Positions 52,806 to 61,108 of a stretch of 64,000 nucleotides of DNA are shown one piece after another. The notes beneath the pieces are model-generated. The model saw nothing but the letters and a program-made list of their open reading frames with translations. It ran no database searches and was not told where the DNA came from. Numbering within the stretch: the first letter of the stretch is position 1; each line of letters begins with the position of its first letter. The stretch covers positions 29,740 to 93,739 of the forward strand of contig CAKVAF010000005.1 in the NCBI GenBank assembly GCA_934718785.1. Direction: 5' to 3'. The position numbers and the translations under genes are program-made. The DNA is from an uncultured Campylobacter sp. (lineage in GTDB: Bacteria > Campylobacterota > Campylobacteria > Campylobacterales > Campylobacteraceae).

Positions 52806-53440
52806 CCTTTGAAGGAGTTGATGGCGTGGGCAAAAGCACGCAAATCGAGCTTTTGAAAGAATCGTTTTTAAATTTAAAAAACTCAAATGATTTAAAAACA
52901 CACAAGAACTTAATCGCGCTTTTAAAAAATGGAGTCGTTTTTACAAAAGAGCCCGGCGGGACTGAATTTGGAGAGATTTTAAGAGAGCTTTTGTTAGAGA
53001 AAAAATTTAATCTCAGCAAAAGGGCTGAAGTGTTGCTTTTTTTGGCAGATCGCAGCGAGCATTATGAAAAGGTGCTTAAAATGAATGAAAACAAGCTCAT
53101 TATAAGCGATAGAAGCTTTATTTCAGGCATTGCCTATGCAAACTCAAGCTTTGATTTTAACACGCTTTTAAGGCTAAATTCCTTTGCTTTAAACTCATTT
53201 TTCCCGCAAAAAGTCGTGCTTTTAAGGGCTGATGAAAGGCTTTTAAAAGAACGTTTTGCAGGAAAAAATTTAGACAACATAGAAGCAAGAGGACTTGAGT
53301 ATTTTTTACAAACCCAAGAAGCTCTAATATCGTGCCTTCAAAGCTTAAAAGAGCGTTTAAGCTTAGATTACGCCGTGTTTGACGCAAGCCAAAGCAAGCA
53401 AGAATTACACGAAAAAATTAAGGATTTTATCAATGATTAG
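52796..53440 (+). CDS. tmk: Thymidylate kinase
   Basis: Phosphorylates dTMP to dTDP. 214 residues: P-loop Phe-Glu-Gly-Val-Asp-Gly-Val-Gly-Lys-Ser-Thr (about 5-15), Lys-Glu-Pro-Gly-Gly-Thr (dTMP site), Asp-Arg-Ser-Phe-Ile-Ser-Gly-Ile-Ala-Tyr (about 104-113) and a basic LID. Its start lies in the end of coaD and it overlaps hisS by eight bases. Confidence 0.95.
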   Translation: MYVAFEGVDGVGKSTQIELLKESFLNLKNSNDLKTHKNLIALLKNGVVFTKEPGGTEFGEILRELLLEKKFNLSKRAEVLLFLADRSEHYEKVLKMNENKLIISDRSFISGIAYANSSFDFNTLLRLNSFALNSFFPQKVVLLRADERLLKERFAGKNLDNIEARGLEYFLQTQEALISCLQSLKERLSLDYAVFDASQSKQELHEKIKDFIND

Positions 53441-54695
53441 TGCTTTAAAGGGGATGAAAGATTTACTTGATGATGAAGCTAGGCTTTATGAGAGCATAGT
53501 TTTAACCGCTTCAAAGGTGGCTAAAAATTATGATTTTAAATTTATAAACACCCCACACTTAGAACTTACCAGCCTTTTTAAAAGAAGTGTGGGCGAAAGC
53601 TCTGATATCGTGGGTAAAGAAATGTATGAGTTTATCGATAAGGGGCAAAATCATGTGTGCTTGCGCCCTGAGGGCACGGCTGGCGTGGTGCGCGCTTATA
53701 TAGAGCATAAATTTGATAAAACAAAGGCTGTGAAAAGGTGGTTTTATCATGGGTCTATGTTTCGCTATGAGCGCCCTCAAAAAGGGCGTTTGCGTGAATT
53801 TCATCAATTTGGCGTTGAAAGCTTTGGCGTGTCTAGTTTTTATGAGGATGCGAATTTAATTTTAATGGCGCAAGATATTTTAAACGCGCTTAAAATCAAG
53901 GCAAATTTAAGGCTCAACTCACTAGGCTGCGCGCAGTGTAGAAGCGAATTTACACGCAAATTTAAAGAATTTATAGAAGAAAGACAAAATAGCGATGAAA
54001 AAGGCTTTTGCCAAGATTGCTTAAGACGCAAGGATCTTAATATCATACGCATATTAGATTGCAAAAACGAGCATTGTCAAAGCCTTTTAAAAAATCATCC
54101 AAAGCTAAGCGAGTGCCTTTGCGAAGCTTGTAAAAGAGACTTTAATGGCGTTTGTTCTGTTTTAAAGGCTGAGAATTTAGACTTTATTTTAGATGATAGC
54201 TTGGTGCGTGGGCTTGATTATTATTCTAAAACGGCTTTTGAGTTTGAAAGTGAAGAAATCGGCGCAAAGGCTGCGATCATCGGTGGGGGTCGCTATGATA
54301 AACTTATCGCTGATTTAGGCGGTAAAGAGGGCTTTGGTATAGGCTTTGCGATGGGCATTGAGCGGATTATGGAGATTTTAAAGCAAAGAAAAAGCGCTCA
54401 AAAACGCAGCGGAATTTATCTTTGTGCCTTAGATGAAGAGTATATCAAGCCTTTATTTAAGATCGCTTCAAATTTAAGAAAAAATCATCAAGTGTTTTTA
54501 AGTTACGAGCCCAAAAAGCTTGCCAAGCATTTAAATAGCGCGGACATTTTAAATTACGAGCTTTTTTTGTGTATGGGCGAGAGCGAAGCGCAAAATCAAA
54601 GCCTTTTTTATAAAAATTTAAGCACAAAAGAAGAAAAAAGCGTTAAAATTGATGAGCTTGAAACTTTTTTAAGGAGCTTAGCTTATGCAAAATGA
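53433..54695 (+). CDS. hisS: Histidyl-tRNA synthetase
   Basis: Class II synthetase for tRNA(His). 420 residues from the ATG at 53433, which has AAGGA eight bases upstream; a frame reaching back to 53379 lies inside tmk. Motifs: Arg-Pro-Glu-Gly-Thr-Ala-Gly-Val-Val-Arg (about 79-88), Leu-Val-Arg-Gly-Leu-Asp-Tyr-Tyr (His A region, about 252-259), and Gly-Gly-Arg-Tyr-Asp. A Cys-rich insertion (Cys-Ala-Gln-Cys, Cys-Gln-Asp-Cys, Cys-Glu-Ala-Cys) is usual in the genus. Confidence 0.95.
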   Translation: MISALKGMKDLLDDEARLYESIVLTASKVAKNYDFKFINTPHLELTSLFKRSVGESSDIVGKEMYEFIDKGQNHVCLRPEGTAGVVRAYIEHKFDKTKAVKRWFYHGSMFRYERPQKGRLREFHQFGVESFGVSSFYEDANLILMAQDILNALKIKANLRLNSLGCAQCRSEFTRKFKEFIEERQNSDEKGFCQDCLRRKDLNIIRILDCKNEHCQSLLKNHPKLSECLCEACKRDFNGVCSVLKAENLDFILDDSLVRGLDYYSKTAFEFESEEIGAKAAIIGGGRYDKLIADLGGKEGFGIGFAMGIERIMEILKQRKSAQKRSGIYLCALDEEYIKPLFKIASNLRKNHQVFLSYEPKKLAKHLNSADILNYELFLCMGESEAQNQSLFYKNLSTKEEKSVKIDELETFLRSLAYAK

Positions 54696-56529
54696 GCAAA
54701 ACAGCTACGGCATAGACATTTGGGGCAATGATAATTTTATGATTAAAGGCGGCAAGGTTTGTGTAAATTATGGCAAAAAGCCTGCCTTAATCGACATAGT
54801 AAAAGAGCTTCGAAAAGACGGCTACAAGGGTCCTTTGCTGCTGCGTTTTCCACATTTAACACAAAAGCAAATTTCAAGGATTTATTCTAAATTTGCTAAG
54901 GCTAGGAAAGAATTTAATTACAAAGGCAGCTTTAACGCTGTTTATCCGCTTAAGGTCAATCAATATCCGGGCTTTGTTAAGAATTTAGTTAAATGCGGCA
55001 AGGATTATAATTACGGCCTTGAAGCAGGCTCTAAGGCTGAGCTTATCTTAGCCATGGCTTATAATAATGAAGGTGCGCCCATAACTGTGAATGGCTTTAA
55101 GGATAGAGAGCTGATAAATCTTGGCTTTATCGCGCGTGAAATGGGGCATAATATCACGCTTACTATCGAGGGTCTTAGCGAGCTTGAAGCCATCATCGAC
55201 ATCGCAAAAGAGCGTTTTAAGCCAAAACCAAATATCGGGCTTCGTGTGCGCCTACACTCAGCAGGCGTTGGCATTTGGGCAAAAAGTGGGGGGATAAACT
55301 CTAAATTCGGCTTAACTTCAACCGAGCTCATCGAAGCTATGACTATGCTTGAAAATGCAAATTTACTTGAATATTTTACGATGATACATTTTCATTTAGG
55401 CTCGCAAATTACAGAAATTCATCCCCTTAAAAAGGCTTTGATCGAAGCAGGAAACATTTACACCGAGCTTCGCAAAATGGGTGCAAAGCATTTAAAAGCC
55501 ATCAATTTAGGCGGCGGGCTAGCTGTGGAGTACTCGCAGTTTGACTCACAAAGCAGAAATTATACTTTAAGCGAATACGCAAATGATGTGGTTTTCATCC
55601 TTAAAAATATCGCCGAGCAAAAAAAGGACATCGAGCCTGATATTTTCATCGAAAGCGGGCGCTTTGTCTCGGCAAATCACGCTGTATTAGTGGCTGCAGT
55701 GCTGGAGCTTTTCTCGCAAGAATACACAGAAAGCAAGCTCGTGCTTAAAAAAGAAAATCCTAAGCTCATTGAAGAACTTCGCGATCTATACACGAGCATA
55801 AAAGGCTCAAACGCCCTTGAATACATGCACGATAGCATCGATCATATGGAGAGCATTTTAACGCTTTTTGACCTTGGGTATGTGGATTTGATGGATCGAT
55901 CAAATGCTGAAATTTTAGTGCATTTAATCATCAAAAAAGCAATTTCACTGCTTGGCGATACGCAAAATAGCACCGATTTTTTAACCCTGCAAAATGAAGT
56001 GCAGGAGCGCTATTTAATCAACTTCTCGCTTTTTCAAAGTTTGCCTGATTTTTGGGGACTTTCTCAAAACTTTCCTATAATGCCGCTCACTCATTTAGAT
56101 AAAAAGCCTACTAGGAGTGCGAGTTTATGGGATATAACTTGTGATAGTGATGGCGAGATCGCGTATTCAAAAACTAATCCTTTATTTTTGCACGACATAG
56201 ATATTGAGAAAGAAAATTATTTTTTAGGATTTTTTTTAGTGGGTGCTTATCAAGAAGTTTTAGGAATGAAGCACAATCTTTTCCCTCATCCTACCGAAGC
56301 CGTCATTGAAATCACAGATAAAGGCTATGAAATCAAAGACATCATCGAAGCACAATCTGTGCTTGATACTTTGGAGGATTTAGACTATGACATACACGAA
56401 ATTATGGATACTTTAAATGAAAGGGTGGCAAACTCAAAGCAGGTGAGCGAAAAGCAAAAAAAGCAAATTCTAGGCGAGCTTTATCTCTTTTTAAATGATA
56501 ATGGTTATTTGAAATCTTTAGATGTTTAG
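54685..56529 (+). CDS. speA: Biosynthetic arginine decarboxylase SpeA
   Basis: A PLP enzyme that converts arginine to agmatine for polyamine synthesis. 614 residues, normal for SpeA. The PLP lysine is in Tyr-Pro-Leu-Lys-Val-Asn-Gln (about 92), His-Phe-His-Leu-Gly-Ser-Gln (about 236) and Asn-Leu-Gly-Gly-Gly-Leu-Ala-Val-Glu-Tyr (about 275) line the cofactor pocket, and Glu-Ser-Gly-Arg-Phe follows (about 324). Its start lies inside the end of hisS; cysE follows after eight bases. Confidence 0.95.
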   Translation: MQNEQNSYGIDIWGNDNFMIKGGKVCVNYGKKPALIDIVKELRKDGYKGPLLLRFPHLTQKQISRIYSKFAKARKEFNYKGSFNAVYPLKVNQYPGFVKNLVKCGKDYNYGLEAGSKAELILAMAYNNEGAPITVNGFKDRELINLGFIAREMGHNITLTIEGLSELEAIIDIAKERFKPKPNIGLRVRLHSAGVGIWAKSGGINSKFGLTSTELIEAMTMLENANLLEYFTMIHFHLGSQITEIHPLKKALIEAGNIYTELRKMGAKHLKAINLGGGLAVEYSQFDSQSRNYTLSEYANDVVFILKNIAEQKKDIEPDIFIESGRFVSANHAVLVAAVLELFSQEYTESKLVLKKENPKLIEELRDLYTSIKGSNALEYMHDSIDHMESILTLFDLGYVDLMDRSNAEILVHLIIKKAISLLGDTQNSTDFLTLQNEVQERYLINFSLFQSLPDFWGLSQNFPIMPLTHLDKKPTRSASLWDITCDSDGEIAYSKTNPLFLHDIDIEKENYFLGFFLVGAYQEVLGMKHNLFPHPTEAVIEITDKGYEIKDIIEAQSVLDTLEDLDYDIHEIMDTLNERVANSKQVSEKQKKQILGELYLFLNDNGYLKSLDV

Positions 56530-56537
56530 GAAAAATT

Positions 56538-57182
56538 ATGCAAGAAAAGAGTAAAAATTTAGGATTTTGGGGTATTTTGAAAGAAGACTTTAACCAGCCT
56601 AAATTGCAAGATCCCGCCTTTTGCTCTTTTGTGGAGCTTTTTTTTAATTATCCGGGCGTTTGGGCTGTGATTAATTACCGCTTTGCGCACTTTTTTTATA
56701 GAAAAAATTTCAAAAGACTTGCGCGCATTATCAGTGGAATTTCGCAGTTTTTAACAGGCGTTGATTTGCACCCTGAGGCAAAGCTTGGCAGGCGAGTTTT
56801 TATAGACCATGCAAATGGCGTTGTAATCGGTCAAACCAGCGTGATTGAAGATGATGTGCTCATTTATCAAGGCGTGACTTTGGGCGGAACGAGCCTTGAT
56901 AGGGGCAAAAAGCGCCATCCTACCATAAAAAAAGGCGCGATTATAGGAGCTGGAGCGAAAATTTTAGGCGATATTGAAGTGGGTGAAAATGCTAAAATAG
57001 GCTCAAATGCTGTTGTCGTTAAAAATGTGCCATCAAACACTACAGCTGTGGGTATTCCAGCTTATATCGTGCAGGCTAAAAAAGGGCTTGAAACAGAGAC
57101 AAACTCACGCGCCATTGATAAAAACTGCGAGGATAAACTCGAAAAATTAGAGCAAAGACTAGATAAACTCGAGTGTAAATAA
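56538..57182 (+). CDS. cysE: Serine O-acetyltransferase CysE
   Basis: Acetylates serine for cysteine synthesis. 214 residues with an N-terminal helical domain (about 1-70) and a left-handed beta-helix of hexapeptide repeats. The catalytic His-Ala-Asn-Gly (about 90) and the Gly-Gly-Thr-Ser-Leu-Asp-Arg-Gly-Lys-Lys-Arg-His-Pro loop are both present. The C-terminal tail ends in a charged Leu-Glu-rich coiled segment instead of the usual Ile that docks in CysK, so complex formation may differ. AAAAA-TT-ATG, with GGAAAAATT as a weak ribosome site. Confidence 0.93.
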   Translation: MQEKSKNLGFWGILKEDFNQPKLQDPAFCSFVELFFNYPGVWAVINYRFAHFFYRKNFKRLARIISGISQFLTGVDLHPEAKLGRRVFIDHANGVVIGQTSVIEDDVLIYQGVTLGGTSLDRGKKRHPTIKKGAIIGAGAKILGDIEVGENAKIGSNAVVVKNVPSNTTAVGIPAYIVQAKKGLETETNSRAIDKNCEDKLEKLEQRLDKLECK

Positions 57183-57506
57183 ACTTAAAAATCATAAAAT
57201 TTAAATCTTTAATGAAAAACCATAAGATAATTTCATTAAAAATCATCTCATTAATTCTCAAAATAACAAAATCTATAAAATAATTTGGCTTATTTTTGAT
57301 AATTGATTTCTTTAATAAATGATAATTTAAATTTAAAAAAGTATTTAAATTTGCCTTGATAGACTATAAAATAAGAGATTTTATATTTTTAAAAATATTT
57401 TTTTATTATCATTTTTAAAGTTAATTGATAAAAAAATTTCAAATTTTTGTAGCAAATTTATCAAATTTATGTTATCATTACATCAACAAAATTCAAGGAG
57501 GCAATC
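57183..57506. other. 324-bp A/T-rich gap upstream of ferritin
   Basis: No ORF and no dispersed repeat. The last 100 bases hold the ferritin promoter region. Inverted A/T segments (TTTAATGAAAA and TTTCATTAAAA near 57209-57241) could terminate cysE. Confidence 0.5.
57473..57478 (+). promoter_or_regulatory. Candidate -10 box for ferritin
   Basis: TATCAT within TTATGTTATCATTACAT, about 30 bases before the ATG, with a strong AAGGAGG ribosome site in between. ATTTATC/ATTATCATT-like half sites nearby leave room for Fur-type control, but no full operator is seen. Confidence 0.4.
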
Positions 57507-58001
57507 ATGCTAACAAAAGAAGTCATCGCTCTACTTAATGAGCAAATTAACAAAGAAATGTTCGCGTCAAATCTCTATTTGTCAATGAGTTCTTGGTGCT
57601 ATGAAAACAGCTATGACGGTGCGGGCGACTTTTTAATGGCGCACGCAGGCGATGAGAGCGATCACGCAAAGCGTCTCATCACTTATCTTAACGAAACAGA
57701 TTCTCATGTCAAGCTTGCGGATGTGAAAAAGCCAGCGGATAATTTTAAATCGCTGCTTGATGTGTTCGAGCAAACTTACGCGCACGAGCAATATATCACA
57801 AAATCTATCAATGATTTGGTCGATTTTATGCTCAAAAAGAAGGATTATCCAACCTTTAACTTCCTTCAATGGTATGTTGCTGAACAGCACGAAGAAGAAG
57901 CGTTATTTCGCACAATCGTCGATAAAATCAAGCTTATCGGTAAAGAAGCTAATGGACTTTTCCTAGCCGATCAGTTCATCAAAGGCTTGGTGAAAAAATA
58001 A
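57507..58001 (+). CDS. ftn: Non-haem ferritin
   Basis: Iron-storage protein forming a 24-subunit shell. 164 residues, four-helix bundle. Ferroxidase ligands are in Asn-Lys-Glu-Met-Phe-Ala-Ser-Asn-Leu-Tyr (Glu 17), Asp-Glu-Ser-Asp-His-Ala (Glu 50 and His 53 area), and Glu-Gln-His-Glu-Glu-Glu-Ala (about 126-132). It corresponds to C. jejuni Cft, which also precedes the peptidoglycan O-acetylation genes. Single-gene transcript with a strong ribosome site. Confidence 0.96.
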   Translation: MLTKEVIALLNEQINKEMFASNLYLSMSSWCYENSYDGAGDFLMAHAGDESDHAKRLITYLNETDSHVKLADVKKPADNFKSLLDVFEQTYAHEQYITKSINDLVDFMLKKKDYPTFNFLQWYVAEQHEEEALFRTIVDKIKLIGKEANGLFLADQFIKGLVKK

Positions 58002-58108
58002 TTTTGTTTAAATCAAGCTTAATTTTAACAATTTCGCTTTAATTTCTTTAAATTTCGCTTAAAATTAATTTAAATTTTAAGCTTTCTTTAAGGATTAAAG
58101 CTTTAAAT

Positions 58109-58180
58109 AGCCCAAATTTGAGAATTTAAATTTTTAAATAGAGTTTAAAATTTAAAAGGCTTGAATTTGGGCTTTTCATT
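58109..58180 (+). terminator. Candidate ftn terminator
   Basis: AGCCCAAATT (58109-58118) pairs with AATTTGGGCT (58164-58173), with a secondary A/T-rich stem between, and TTTCATTTT follows. It lies about 110 bases past the ferritin stop. Confidence 0.5.
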
Positions 58181-58274
58181 TTAATTTCAAATCCTTAATT
58201 ATCAATTTTTAGTTATAAATTTTTCTTCATTTTAACTTCGTTTAGTCTTTTTTAATTTTAATTCTAAAATCTTT

Positions 58275-58294
58275 AAAACAGCGGCGCGAGTTTT
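58275..58294. repeat. 20-bp bounding motif, left-end orientation
   Basis: AAAACAGCGGCGCGAGTTTT, identical to the left end of the 40.2-kb block. The two palindromes at 58384-58478 follow in the expected place, but no inverted right-end copy is found before patA. Confidence 0.75.
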
Positions 58295-58383
58295 GAACTT
58301 GTAAAAAATTTAATAAAATTTAAAAGAAATTTAAAAATCCTGTTGTTGCGAGAATTTAAATTTACAGCAAATCGTTTTTACTG

Positions 58384-58478
58384 CGTCATTGCCCGACAAA
58401 ACGAAGTTTTGTCGGGCAATCCATTCTTTACTTTTGCGATTAAACTATGGATTGCTTCGCTGCGCTCGCAATGACGAG
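58384..58478. repeat. Two palindromic repeat units upstream of patA
   Basis: Unit one is CGTCATTGCCCGACAAAAC-GAA-GTTTTGTCGGGCAATCCA, a perfect 15-bp stem with a 3-base loop. Unit two (58449-58478) is GGATTGCTTCGCTGCGCTCGCAATGACGAG in reverse orientation. Confidence 0.8.
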
Positions 58479-58588
58479 AACAATTGTTTTAAAAAATTCT
58501 TAAAAAAATCTAAATTTTTAAGCAAAACTAAGCATAAAAATGATAAAATATAAATTTGCATTAAGTTTGATGAATTTGTAGGATAGGA

Positions 58589-59962
58589 ATGACTTATTTT
58601 TCTTTAGAATTTTCGGTGATGATGATAGCCTTTTTTGTGATTTACTGGGCGTTTAAAGAAAAATTATTCACGCAAAATTTGCTCGTTTTATTTTTTAGCT
58701 ATCTTGTTTATACACTGATGAATCCATACTTTGCGCTTGTTTTGTTTGTTTATACTTTTTTTATTCATTATTTTGCTTTGGTGATTTTTATTAGAAGAAA
58801 ACGCCATATTTTCACTACTTGCATTGCTTTTGTGGTGCTGAATTTATGCTTTTTTAAGTATTTTACGAGCATTAAAGATAGTTTTGATTATCTGCTTGAG
58901 TTGCTGGGATTTGGCTATTTGAATGCGGATTTAGTCCTGCCTGTAGGGATGAGCTTTTACACCTTTGCTTCAATCACCTATCTAGTCAGCGTTTATAAAG
59001 AAAAAAAGCTCGAGACTTTTTTAAATTTAGCCACTTATCTTTCGTTTTTCCCGACCCTGCTTTTGGGTCCTATTATGAGAAGTGATTTTTTCTTCGCACA
59101 AATTCATCAAAAGCGCGAGTTTAAAAATGCAAATCTTATCATCGTTTTGCTGCTTTTTGGCATTGTGAAAAAGGTGCTGATTGCAAATTATTTGGAGCTT
59201 TATTCAAAGCCGATTTTAAGCGATCCTACAAGTTATAATTTTATCGAGCTTTTGTGCGCAATTTATGCTTTTAGCGTGCAAATTTATTGTGATTTTAGTG
59301 GTTATGTCAATTTAGTTACAGCCTTTGCTTTAATGCTTGGCTTTAATTTACCGCCAAATTTTAATATGCCTTATTTAGCTAAAAATTTGCAAGATTTTTG
59401 GAGGCGCTGGCACATTTCTTTGACAAGTTTTATAAGAGATTATGTTTATATCCCACTTGGTGGTAATCAAAAAGGGCGTGTAAGGACCTATGCAAACATT
59501 CTCGTTGCTTTTATTTTGAGTGGAATTTGGCACGGAAATACGATCAATTTTCTCATCTGGGGCTTGCTGCACGGCTTTGGCGTGATATTTTTGCATTTGC
59601 CACTTATTAAAAAAATTGATTTATCCAAAGTGCCGTTTTTATCGATGTTTCTTACCTTTCATTTTGTCGCTTTTGCGTGGATATTTTTTTATTACAAGAG
59701 TTTTGGCGAAGCACTCATTTATTTTAAAGCCTGCGTGAATAATTTCTTTAACCCTGTAAGCTATGAAAATATCTATGTTTTAGCAGGATTTATCGTCCTT
59801 TTTATCACTTATAAGCTTTTTATGAATTTTCAAAATTATTGTGTGAGTATTTTAAATATCACCCCGCTAGCGCTTAAGCCTTTCTTGCTCGCGCTCATTT
59901 TGCTCGTGGTGTTTGCTTTTATGCCAAGTGGAATTCCACAATTTATTTATGAGAGTTTTTAA
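58589..59962 (+). CDS. patA: Peptidoglycan O-acetyltransferase PatA (MBOAT family)
   Basis: Moves acetyl groups from cytoplasmic acetyl-CoA across the inner membrane for O-acetylation of MurNAc in peptidoglycan. 457 residues with about ten membrane helices. MBOAT motifs: Asn-Leu-Gln-Asp-Phe-Trp-Arg-Arg-Trp-His-Ile-Ser-Leu-Thr-Ser-Phe (about 266-281) and the catalytic His in Ser-Gly-Ile-Trp-His-Gly-Asn (about 310-316). The family also contains AlgI and DltB; the two SGNH genes directly downstream and the ferritin upstream match C. jejuni Cj0611c. It overlaps the next gene by one base. GGAT lies 8 bases before the ATG. Confidence 0.9.
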   Translation: MTYFSLEFSVMMIAFFVIYWAFKEKLFTQNLLVLFFSYLVYTLMNPYFALVLFVYTFFIHYFALVIFIRRKRHIFTTCIAFVVLNLCFFKYFTSIKDSFDYLLELLGFGYLNADLVLPVGMSFYTFASITYLVSVYKEKKLETFLNLATYLSFFPTLLLGPIMRSDFFFAQIHQKREFKNANLIIVLLLFGIVKKVLIANYLELYSKPILSDPTSYNFIELLCAIYAFSVQIYCDFSGYVNLVTAFALMLGFNLPPNFNMPYLAKNLQDFWRRWHISLTSFIRDYVYIPLGGNQKGRVRTYANILVAFILSGIWHGNTINFLIWGLLHGFGVIFLHLPLIKKIDLSKVPFLSMFLTFHFVAFAWIFFYYKSFGEALIYFKACVNNFFNPVSYENIYVLAGFIVLFITYKLFMNFQNYCVSILNITPLALKPFLLALILLVVFAFMPSGIPQFIYESF

Positions 59963-61107
59963 TGGCAAAGATTAGATTTTTCTTTATCATTTTCGTGTGC
60001 TTTTTACTCGTGGTGTTTGTGATGAATAAGAGCATTGCGTCATATTTAGAGCAAAAATATCACATCAATATAAGCTATGATAATGAAATTTTAGACGAAG
60101 CCAATGCCTTTAAAGTCAAGCTTGAAAGGATTAAAGCGGTTTTAAGCGATGATGAGTTTGCGAGCAATTATTTAGAGCAAATCAGCGATGAAAACGAAAG
60201 TCAAGAAGACTTAAAAACCCTTGAAGAAATCAAGCAAGATGAAAATTTAAGTAAAAGCGAAAATAACACAAGCCTTGCTGAAGTAGCGAATTTAGCCCCT
60301 TATTTCACGCAAAATGAAGATATAAAAGTCAGCTTAAATGATGAGTTTTTACTCATTGGTGATTCTCTTATGCAAGGAGTTAGCGTGGCTTTAAGCAAGT
60401 ATTTAAAAACACTTGGTTTAAAAAGCACAAACTTAAGCAAGCAAAATACAGGACTTTCTTATAAAAGCTATTATGATTGGGCAAAAGCTAGTGAAGCGGC
60501 ATTTAAAAGCAATGCGAATTTAAAAGTTTTAGTCGTGCTTTTGGGTGCAAATGATCCTTGGGACATTAAATTTCTAGGCAAGTATCGTCCTTTTAATAGC
60601 CCGACTTGGCGTGAAATTTACAGCGCGCGCGTGGATGAAATTTTAGATATCGCGCAAAAATACGGCGCGCAGGTCATCTGGTATCAAGTGCCTATTGTCA
60701 AAAAATCAAGCCTAGATGATAAACTTCAAATCTTAAATGAAATTTATGAGACACAAAGCCTAAAATACCACGCCTTGTTTATCAAAACCCGCGACGCACT
60801 CAGTCTAAACGGCGCTTACTCAACCTACATCAAGGATGAAAATAATAAAAGCATTAAAGTGCGCGCTGATGATGGGGTGCATTTTTCATATAAAGGGGCT
60901 GAAATTTTATCTCAGCTTCTCATTAAAAAAATCAAAATCACAGATTCAAATCAAACGCAGCCTTTTAGGGATGATTTAAGCTTTAATGATTTAAATTTTC
61001 ATAGCTCAAAGCCTTTAAACTTAAATTCTCATCAAAGCAAGGCAAATGCTATTTTTACTTCAAGCCCTGATTTTATCAAAGTTTTTATCAGTGCAAGCAA
61101 GGATTAA
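59962..61107 (+). CDS. patB: SGNH acetyltransferase-type protein, probable PatB
   Basis: 381 residues. A membrane anchor (about 4-22) is followed by a charged linker (about 25-110) and an SGNH hydrolase domain. Block I is Leu-Ile-Gly-Asp-Ser-Leu-Met (Ser about 136), the Asn block is Leu-Gly-Ala-Asn-Asp-Pro-Trp, and the Asp-His pair is in Asp-Asp-Gly-Val-His-Phe-Ser (about 305-311). PatB places acetyl groups from PatA on MurNAc O6 in the periplasm. The domain also matches the DUF459 branch. The PatB call rests on gene order (patA-patB-ape1), since this SGNH fold alone does not separate transferase from esterase. Confidence 0.78.
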   Translation: MAKIRFFFIIFVCFLLVVFVMNKSIASYLEQKYHINISYDNEILDEANAFKVKLERIKAVLSDDEFASNYLEQISDENESQEDLKTLEEIKQDENLSKSENNTSLAEVANLAPYFTQNEDIKVSLNDEFLLIGDSLMQGVSVALSKYLKTLGLKSTNLSKQNTGLSYKSYYDWAKASEAAFKSNANLKVLVVLLGANDPWDIKFLGKYRPFNSPTWREIYSARVDEILDIAQKYGAQVIWYQVPIVKKSSLDDKLQILNEIYETQSLKYHALFIKTRDALSLNGAYSTYIKDENNKSIKVRADDGVHFSYKGAEILSQLLIKKIKITDSNQTQPFRDDLSFNDLNFHSSKPLNLNSHQSKANAIFTSSPDFIKVFISASKD

Positions 61108-61108
61108 A

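Larger units (their letters stand above)
58002..58588. other. 587-bp gene-free stretch between ftn and patA
   Basis: It holds a long-armed terminator-like hairpin (58109-58173), one bounding motif (58275-58294), a perfect 33-base palindrome (58387-58419), a reversed palindromic unit (58449-58478) and, last, the A/T-rich patA promoter region. Confidence 0.7.
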
